NCBI GenBank assembly: GCA_021648725.1
Contig: JAKISF010000001.1
Span: 62,001 to 126,000, forward strand
Reading direction: 5' to 3'
Length of the DNA stretch: 64,000 nucleotides
Source: Bacteroidales bacterium
GTDB taxonomy: Bacteria; Bacteroidota; Bacteroidia; Bacteroidales; JAADGE01
In this document: positions 58,699 to 64,000 of the stretch, piece by piece
Layout of the letters: the number at the start of each line of letters is the position of its first letter
How positions within the stretch are numbered: the stretch's first letter is position 1
The notes under the pieces: model-generated
What the model was told of the DNA's origin: nothing
Databases searched by the model: none
Seen by the model: the letters and a program-made list of their open reading frames with translations, nothing else
Made by a program: the position numbers and the translations under genes

Positions 58699-58727
58699 GT
58701 TGAAAGGATTTTTATTTCCTTTTCAAC
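58699..58727 (+). terminator. Hairpin after the aldolase gene
   Basis: Arms GTTGAAAGGA (58699-58708) and TCCTTTTCAAC (58717-58727) pair with one bulged T. A T-rich tract with AACTTT micro-repeats follows. It looks like an intrinsic terminator, although only 31 bases remain before the accD start. Confidence 0.5.
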
Positions 58728-58757
58728 TTTTAACTTTTAACTTTCAACTAAAAAGAT

Positions 58758-59615
58758 ATGGCTGAAGAAAAAGCAGGTTGGTTTAGCAGAAAAGAACAAG
58801 GAATTGTTACCGAAACCAAAGATAAAAAAGAAATAAAAGAAGGTATGTGGTATAAATGTCCGAAATGCAAGACTGTTGTTACTACAGAGGAACATGAAGA
58901 AAATCTTAACGTATGTAAATGCGGTTATCATGACAGAATCCCTGCAAAAAAATACTTTGAAATTTTATTTGATGATAATAAATATACAGAACTTGATAAA
59001 AATCTGACATCAGCAGACCCTTTAAACTTCCATGACAGAAAAAAATATACCGACAGATTAGTCGCTATGGAAAAAAAGACCGGTTTAAAAGATGCAATGA
59101 CTTCTGTTACCGGAAAAATAGGAGGATATGATATTGTTATTGCCGCAATGAATTTTGAATTTATAGGAGGTTCAATGGGTGCGGTAGTCGGAGAGAAAAT
59201 TGCAAGAGCAATTGATTACAGTTTGGAGCATAAAATACCTTTTATGATTATTTCAAAGTCAGGAGGTGCAAGAATGATGGAAGCCGCATTTTCATTAATG
59301 CAAATGGCAAAAACATCAGCAAAATTAAATCAATTATCTGATGCAAAAATTCCATATATTTCTTTATTATTAGATCCTACAACCGGCGGTGTAACAGCCT
59401 CTTATGCAATGCTGGGAGATGTAAATATTGCAGAACCCGAAGCATTAATAGGCTTTGCAGGTCCGCGTGTAATAAGAGATACGGTCGGTCATGATTTGCC
59501 CGAGGGTTTTCAGCGTTCTGAATTTGTTTTGGAGCACGGTTTCTTGGATTATATTGTTGAAAGAAAAAATCTGAAGAAGAAACTTACACAACAATTAAAA
59601 ATGTTTGCAAATTAA
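58758..59615 (+). CDS. accD: Acetyl-CoA carboxylase carboxyltransferase subunit beta
   Basis: 285 residues. An N-terminal zinc ribbon is followed by the carboxyltransferase domain, with [31 protein letters not shown] and [19 protein letters not shown] as recognisable blocks. With AccA it transfers CO2 from carboxybiotin to acetyl-CoA, starting fatty acid synthesis. The ribbon cysteines are Cys34, Cys37, Cys53 and Cys55, so the second pair is C-x-C instead of the usual C-x2-C; one residue is missing before Lys54. The accA gene is not in the window. A terminator follows. Confidence 0.93.
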   Translation: MAEEKAGWFSRKEQGIVTETKDKKEIKEGMWYKCPKCKTVVTTEEHEENLNVCKCGYHDRIPAKKYFEILFDDNKYTELDKNLTSADPLNFHDRKKYTDRLVAMEKKTGLKDAMTSVTGKIGGYDIVIAAMNFEFIGGSMGAVVGEKIARAIDYSLEHKIPFMIISKSGGARMMEAAFSLMQMAKTSAKLNQLSDAKIPYISLLLDPTTGGVTASYAMLGDVNIAEPEALIGFAGPRVIRDTVGHDLPEGFQRSEFVLEHGFLDYIVERKNLKKKLTQQLKMFAN

Positions 59616-59636
59616 GTAAATCAAAATATAAAAACT

Positions 59637-59663
59637 AACTGTCAGGTAAATATACTGACAGTT
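59637..59663 (+). terminator. Terminator after accD
   Basis: Perfect 9-base arms AACTGTCAG (59637-59645) and CTGACAGTT (59655-59663) with a 9-base loop, followed by TTT. It separates accD from the symporter gene. Confidence 0.72.
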
Positions 59664-59688
59664 TTTGTATAAATAAAATCATAATAAA

Positions 59689-61530
59689 ATGAGAAGTTTT
59701 CTGTTTAATTTATTATTTATTTTTATATCAGTTTTATCATTCGGTCAAAATTTTGAATTTGAAATAAAAACATCAAACAAATCAAAAAAAATTAATAACG
59801 GTGTGGCAAGTATTATTGTAAAAGGCGGAACAGCACCTTATACTTATTATTGGTCAAACCAATCAACTTCTCTAAACTCTTTAATTGCCGACGGCTTAAC
59901 CGAAGGAAAAGAATATTCAATTGAAATAACTGATGCAAAAGGTATAAAAGCAAAAAAAACTTTTGTAATAGAAACAACATCTGCTGACGAAAAAATAAAT
60001 TCGTTTTTCACTCCTATTGTTGATGCAATAGCAACTGTTTTGATGTTTGATATTTTTGCAACATTACATATTTATAATCCTATACTACATGATGACAGCG
60101 GTAATGTTTTAAAACATGCAAACGGTGACCCTAAAAAAATGAAAATTCCTTTTGTAGTTGTGTGGCTTGTTTTCGGTGCATTGTTTTTTACTATAAAAAT
60201 GAAGTTTATAAATTTCAAAGGATTTAAACATGCAATCGACTTAATAAGAGGTAAATATGACAATCCTAAGGATAAGGGGGAAGTGTCTCATTTTCAGGCA
60301 TTGACAACTGCTCTTTCGGCAACTGTGGGCTTGGGTAACATTGCCGGTGTTGCAATTGCTATTACAATAGGAGGTCCCGGTGCAACATTTTGGATGATAC
60401 TTGCAGGACTTCTCGGTATGGCATCAAAATTTACGGAAGTTACATTAGGCGTAAAATACAGAACAATAGATGAAGACGGTCAAGTTGCCGGAGGACCGAT
60501 GTATTATTTAAGTAAAGCATTAAAAAAGAAAAATCTCGGAAAGCTCGGAAAAGTTCTTGCGGCAATATTTGCAGTTCTTGTAATCGGAGGTTCTCTCGGA
60601 GGAGGAAATATGTTTCAGGCAAATCAAGCATTTTCACAATTATCGGGTAAATTATCACCTTATTTTATGGGAATTGAAGGGTACGGAGCATATTTCGGGA
60701 TACTAATTGCAATTTTTGTCGGTATTGTTGTAATAGGCGGTATTAAAAGTATTGCAAATGTTACGGAAAAAATTGTACCTTTTATGGCAGTTTTGTATGT
60801 CGGTGCTGCATTAATTATAATCGGAATTAATATTACAGAAACAGGGCATGCTTTCGGATTAATATTTAACGGTGCTTTTGCTGCCGATGCAATGAAAGGT
60901 GGGTTTGTAGGAGTGCTTATTGTAGGTTTTCAAAGAGCTGCTTTTTCTAATGAAGCCGGCGTCGGTTCAGCTTCAATTGCTCATTCTGCCGTAAAAACAG
61001 ACCGACCTGTAAGTGAGGGCTTTGTTGCTTTACTTGAACCGTTTATTGATACTGTTGTTATTTGCACAATGACAGCACTTGTAATTATTTTTACGGGATT
61101 TTATGATCCGACATTAGCAAACGGACTTGCAGGTGTCGAACTGACTTCAAAAGCATTTGAAAGTGTTTTTCCTTGGTTTTCATGGATATTGTTAATTGCC
61201 GTTTTGCTTTTTGCTTTTTCAACGATGATATCTTGGTCTTATTACGGTTTAAACGGTTTTAAATATTTATTCGGAAAATGGTTCGGAAATAAAAAAGTAA
61301 CGAAAAATCTATATTTAAGTTCATTAGTTTATTATATTATTTTTTTGATATTTATAGTGATAGGTTCTGCTTCAAGTCTTGGTGCTGTGGTTGATTTTTC
61401 TGATTTTATGATACTGAGCATGGCAATTCCAAATATTCTGGGTTTATTAATTTTGGCTCCGGAAGTAAAACAAGATTTAAAAAAATACCTTTCAGATATT
61501 AAAAACGGAGTTATTAAAAAATACAAATAA
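59689..61530 (+). CDS. Alanine/glycine:sodium symporter (AGCS) with N-terminal SprB-like repeat
   Basis: 613 residues. Residues 1-20 form a signal peptide ending SFGQ. Residues 24-95 form one SprB-type repeat, with [14 protein letters not shown] at 46-59 and [10 protein letters not shown] at 76-85. From about 105 the sequence is a full AGCS transporter: [21 protein letters not shown] at 200-220, [11 protein letters not shown] near 263, and a [14 protein letters not shown] block near 425. The AGCS family imports alanine or glycine with sodium. Typical AGCS proteins are 440-500 residues and begin directly at the membrane part. Here the head should sit in the periplasm, preceding the first helix. 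The next gene begins 4 bases after its stop. Confidence 0.9.
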   Translation: MRSFLFNLLFIFISVLSFGQNFEFEIKTSNKSKKINNGVASIIVKGGTAPYTYYWSNQSTSLNSLIADGLTEGKEYSIEITDAKGIKAKKTFVIETTSADEKINSFFTPIVDAIATVLMFDIFATLHIYNPILHDDSGNVLKHANGDPKKMKIPFVVVWLVFGALFFTIKMKFINFKGFKHAIDLIRGKYDNPKDKGEVSHFQALTTALSATVGLGNIAGVAIAITIGGPGATFWMILAGLLGMASKFTEVTLGVKYRTIDEDGQVAGGPMYYLSKALKKKNLGKLGKVLAAIFAVLVIGGSLGGGNMFQANQAFSQLSGKLSPYFMGIEGYGAYFGILIAIFVGIVVIGGIKSIANVTEKIVPFMAVLYVGAALIIIGINITETGHAFGLIFNGAFAADAMKGGFVGVLIVGFQRAAFSNEAGVGSASIAHSAVKTDRPVSEGFVALLEPFIDTVVICTMTALVIIFTGFYDPTLANGLAGVELTSKAFESVFPWFSWILLIAVLLFAFSTMISWSYYGLNGFKYLFGKWFGNKKVTKNLYLSSLVYYIIFLIFIVIGSASSLGAVVDFSDFMILSMAIPNILGLLILAPEVKQDLKKYLSDIKNGVIKKYK

Positions 61531-61534
61531 TTAA

Positions 61535-62701
61535 GTGTCTCGAAAAGAACAAATAAAGGAATTTCTTACGTTCACAAAAGGCGAAAAAAAGGGAATAATT
61601 GTTCTTATTATTCTTGTGTTAACCGTAATTCTAATTAACCAATTTTCACACCTTTTAATAAAAGAAGAAAAAATTGATTTTTCCGAATTTAAAAAACAAA
61701 TCAACGAATTTGAAAAATCATTAGTATTGAAAGAGAAAGATAACAACAAATCATACTTCGAGTTAAAGTATGATACTCTGCAACTGTTTTCTTTTAATCC
61801 GAATAATACATCAAAAAATAAATGGGAATTATTGGGTTTGTCGGAAAAACAAATAAAAACTGTTAATAACTACCTGAACAAAGGCGGAAAGTTTATCTAT
61901 AAAAATGATTTTAAGAAGATTTACGGTATCTCGGCATTTCAATTTCAAAAATTAAATCCATACATTGATTTACCTGAAAAGGAAGGAAGTTATAATTCGG
62001 AATTTTCTGATGATGGCAATAAAGAAAATAATTCGGAATATTTTATTCCTGATGTAGAAAATTATATTGATTTTAACCCTAATATAATTTCAGATTTTGA
62101 ATGGAAAAGATTGGGATTTTCAACAAAGCAAATTACTGTAATCCGAAAATATTTAGACAAAGGCGGCAAGTTTTATAAAAAAGAAGATTTGAAAAAGATA
62201 TACGGAATTAAAGAATTTCAATACGAGAGAATAAAAAATTATATAAAAATTCCGATAAAAGAAGACAGTACTGAAATAAAGGAAAAAGAAGTTAATATTA
62301 AACCGAAAGTTAATATAAACAATTTATCGATTGAAGAAATGAAAAAATACGGTAAATTTTGGCAATTCAACGCAACAAGAATTGTAAAATACAGAAATTT
62401 ACTCGGCGGATATTACAAAAAAGAACAACTTCTTGAAGTTTACGGTATGAAAAGAGAATACTACCTGAAAGTTGCAGATGATATTACTATAGATAAATCA
62501 AAACTTGAAAAAATCAATATTAACTTTGCCGAAGTTTCAGAACTCGGCAGGCATCCTTACATAACTTATAAAGAGGCAGAAAAAATATTGAAATACAGAA
62601 ATAGAAAAGGGTCGTATAAAAATCTTGAAGATTTAATAAATAAAGAGATCGTTACAAAATCATTATACGACAAAATAAGTCCTTATTTAAAAGTGAAATA
62701 A
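61535..62701 (+). CDS. Membrane-anchored helix-hairpin-helix protein (ComEA-like repeats)
   Basis: 388 residues. A single membrane helix at 19-36 is followed by about four repeats at 85-146, 178-238, 258-320 and 326-386. Each has a GLS/GFS-x-KQI-like helix, then K-Y-L-x-K-GG-K-F and K-x-D-L-K-K-I-YGI. These look like helix-hairpin-helix (ComEA/T2SK-like) units, which bind DNA or proteins. The orientation puts the repeats in the periplasm. The only start is GTG at 61535, 4 bases after the symporter stop, implying translational coupling. DNA uptake or cell-envelope binding is possible; no competence genes are near. Confidence 0.78.
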   Translation: MSRKEQIKEFLTFTKGEKKGIIVLIILVLTVILINQFSHLLIKEEKIDFSEFKKQINEFEKSLVLKEKDNNKSYFELKYDTLQLFSFNPNNTSKNKWELLGLSEKQIKTVNNYLNKGGKFIYKNDFKKIYGISAFQFQKLNPYIDLPEKEGSYNSEFSDDGNKENNSEYFIPDVENYIDFNPNIISDFEWKRLGFSTKQITVIRKYLDKGGKFYKKEDLKKIYGIKEFQYERIKNYIKIPIKEDSTEIKEKEVNIKPKVNINNLSIEEMKKYGKFWQFNATRIVKYRNLLGGYYKKEQLLEVYGMKREYYLKVADDITIDKSKLEKININFAEVSELGRHPYITYKEAEKILKYRNRKGSYKNLEDLINKEIVTKSLYDKISPYLKVK

Positions 62702-62704
62702 AAA

Positions 62705-62983
62705 ATGAACAGGAAAAAAAATAAAAAAGAAATATTTCTGAAACAACAAAAAGAACCTTCAAAGATAACTTTAAAATTAAACAGGGCTTGTATCTTCGGA
62801 GGATCTTTGGCTGAAATAAAAAGACTTGTGGCAGAAAATGAATATACAATTCCTGAATTAGAACATGCTGTTTCGGTTTTAAGAGGAAGCGTAACAAGTG
62901 CACTTGAAAACAATTTAGCAGAAGAAGCAGAAATGTTTTTAAAGAAAATTATTAAAGGAAAAAAACTTTTGAAAAGGATATGA
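62705..62983 (+). CDS. Small unknown protein
   Basis: 92 residues, very basic at both ends (KKNKKEIF near the start, KKIIKGKKLLKRI at the end), with an acidic helical middle. I recognise no domain. The ATG at 62705 lies 3 bases after the stop of the helix-hairpin-helix gene, so it is probably the third gene of the symporter unit. A small cytosolic or membrane-associated accessory protein is all that can be said. Confidence 0.55.
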   Translation: MNRKKNKKEIFLKQQKEPSKITLKLNRACIFGGSLAEIKRLVAENEYTIPELEHAVSVLRGSVTSALENNLAEEAEMFLKKIIKGKKLLKRI

Positions 62984-63061
62984 TTTTATTCTTTTAAGGT
63001 AATCTTTTTTCATTTTTATTTTATTTATATTTACAAAATAAAAATTCTAAATATATTTAAA

Positions 63062-64000
63062 ATGAATTTCGATTTATCAGAAGAACATAAATTAATACGC
63101 CAAACCGTAAGAAATTTTGCCGAAAGAGAGATTAAACCTGTTGCACAAGAATTAGACGAAAAAGGAGAATTCTCTGTTGATTTAACAAAAAAAATGGGAG
63201 AATTAGGTTTGTTCGGAATGTATTTACCTGAAAAATTCGGAGGGCAGGGACTTGATACACTTTCATATATTATAGCTGTTGAGGAACTTGCAAGAATCGA
63301 CAGTTCACAAGCGGCAACACTTGCAGCACATAACTCATTGGGTATCGGTCCAATCTATTATTTCGGAACAAAAGAACAAAAAGAAAAATATTTGCCGAAG
63401 CTTTGTACAGGAGAGCATCTTTGGGCATTCGGTTTAACCGAACCCGATGCAGGTTCAGATTCCAGAGGAACCAAAACAACAGGCAAACTCGTAAACGGAG
63501 AGTGGGTTATAAACGGTTCAAAGATTTTTATTACAAACGGAGCTTCGAAGATTGCAATGGGAGCAACGGTGCAAACAGTTGCAAAAACAGAAGGAAGAGA
63601 ACGAAAGTTTACAACAATCCTTGTTGATAAAGGAACAAAAGGATACAGCACTATACCCATGCACGGAAAAATGATGTGGCGAGCATCAGATACTGCTGAA
63701 TTGTATTTTGATGATTGCAGAGTTCCGAAGGAGAATATTCTCGGAAAAGAGGGGCAAGGTTCTAAAATTATGTTGAGCACGCTTGATAACGGTCGCTTGT
63801 CTATTGCTGCAATGGGACTTGGGTTGGCACAAGGAGCATTAGAAATGGCAGTTCAATACTCAAAAGAAAGAAAACAATTCGGAAGAGAAATTAATAAGTT
63901 TCAAGCAATTTCTTTTCGTCTTGCTGACATGGCAATGAAAGTTGAACTCGGCAGAAACTTATTATATAAAGCATGTTGGTTGAAAGATAATAAAAAACCT
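63062..64000 (+). CDS. Acyl-CoA dehydrogenase, 3'-truncated by the window edge
   Basis: 313 residues are visible, running off the end of the window. Family features are FDLSEEHKLIRQTVRNFAERE at the start, an LGLFGMYLPEKFGGQGLD block near 45, and the FAD-site signature LTEPDAGSDSRGTKTTG near 125-141. The RKQFGREINKFQAISFRLADMA block near 280 is also present. The catalytic Glu lies beyond the window. The flavoenzyme introduces a double bond alpha-beta to the thioester in fatty acid or branched-chain acyl-CoA breakdown. The presence of IcmF elsewhere in the window makes a butyryl- or isobutyryl-type substrate plausible but not shown. Start is ATG at 63062. Confidence 0.92.
   Translation, partial: MNFDLSEEHKLIRQTVRNFAEREIKPVAQELDEKGEFSVDLTKKMGELGLFGMYLPEKFGGQGLDTLSYIIAVEELARIDSSQAATLAAHNSLGIGPIYYFGTKEQKEKYLPKLCTGEHLWAFGLTEPDAGSDSRGTKTTGKLVNGEWVINGSKIFITNGASKIAMGATVQTVAKTEGRERKFTTILVDKGTKGYSTIPMHGKMMWRASDTAELYFDDCRVPKENILGKEGQGSKIMLSTLDNGRLSIAAMGLGLAQGALEMAVQYSKERKQFGREINKFQAISFRLADMAMKVELGRNLLYKACWLKDNKKP

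Noticed and set aside
58725-58749. AACTTT micro-repeat as a regulatory repeat
   Set aside because: Short low-complexity tract between a probable terminator and accD; likely slippage in AT-rich DNA.

Overview
The window is a 64-kb chromosomal stretch of a low-GC member of the Bacteroidota. Four things point there. The giant exported protein ends in a type IX secretion (T9SS) type B sorting domain. Three promoters match the Bacteroidota TTTG / TAnnTTTG pattern. Shine-Dalgarno sites are mostly absent. Bacteroidota-typical families (DUF4301, SprB repeats, fused IcmF) are present. I see no rRNA, tRNA, CRISPR array, phage or transposon. Most of the window is housekeeping DNA around one very large surface-protein gene.

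Left part (1-11.8 kb): the 3' end of a flotillin gene and a YjbQ-family gene on the + strand. They face a nine-gene minus-strand cluster read from about 11.75 kb to 1.47 kb: rsfS, ftsH, a five-copy DUF2007-like protein, cdsA, psd, lon, an EI24/CysZ-like membrane protein, mqnA (futalosine menaquinone route) and a PlsC-like acyltransferase. This groups membrane proteolysis with phospholipid and quinone synthesis.

Middle-left (11.8-28.3 kb): glycerate kinase, DUF4301 protein, the molybdenum subunit of xanthine dehydrogenase without its FeS/FAD partners, uvrA, an ECF-type sigma factor, an unknown polytopic membrane protein, a triple-LysM plus periplasmic-binding-like protein, a HAMP-GAF sensor-like protein with no output domain, fumC, sucD and a GNAT acetyltransferase.

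Centre (28.7-46.0 kb): one 17.3-kb gene for a 5755-residue secreted protein. It has a signal peptide, three about 235-residue cadherin-like units carrying EF-hand-like loops, 51 tandem domains of about 85 residues with a paired-cysteine pattern, PKD-like domains and the T9SS type B domain. The 51 domains show a higher-order period of four, seen as four consecutive units of about 1 kb.

Right part (46-64 kb): a 1524-residue acyl-CoA-synthetase-like protein ending in a GNAT domain, a divergent glutamine synthetase, purine nucleoside phosphorylase, fused isobutyryl-CoA mutase IcmF, an orphan lipoprotein, class II aldolase, accD, an alanine/sodium symporter with an unusual secreted SprB-repeat head, a helix-hairpin-helix membrane protein, a small unknown protein and the start of an acyl-CoA dehydrogenase. 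Together these suggest a heterotroph that uses amino acids and fatty or branched acids, with menaquinone-based respiration and surface adhesion or gliding. Lifestyle is inference. The least conventional items are the giant protein's super-repeat, the SprB-transporter fusion and the ligase-GNAT fusion.
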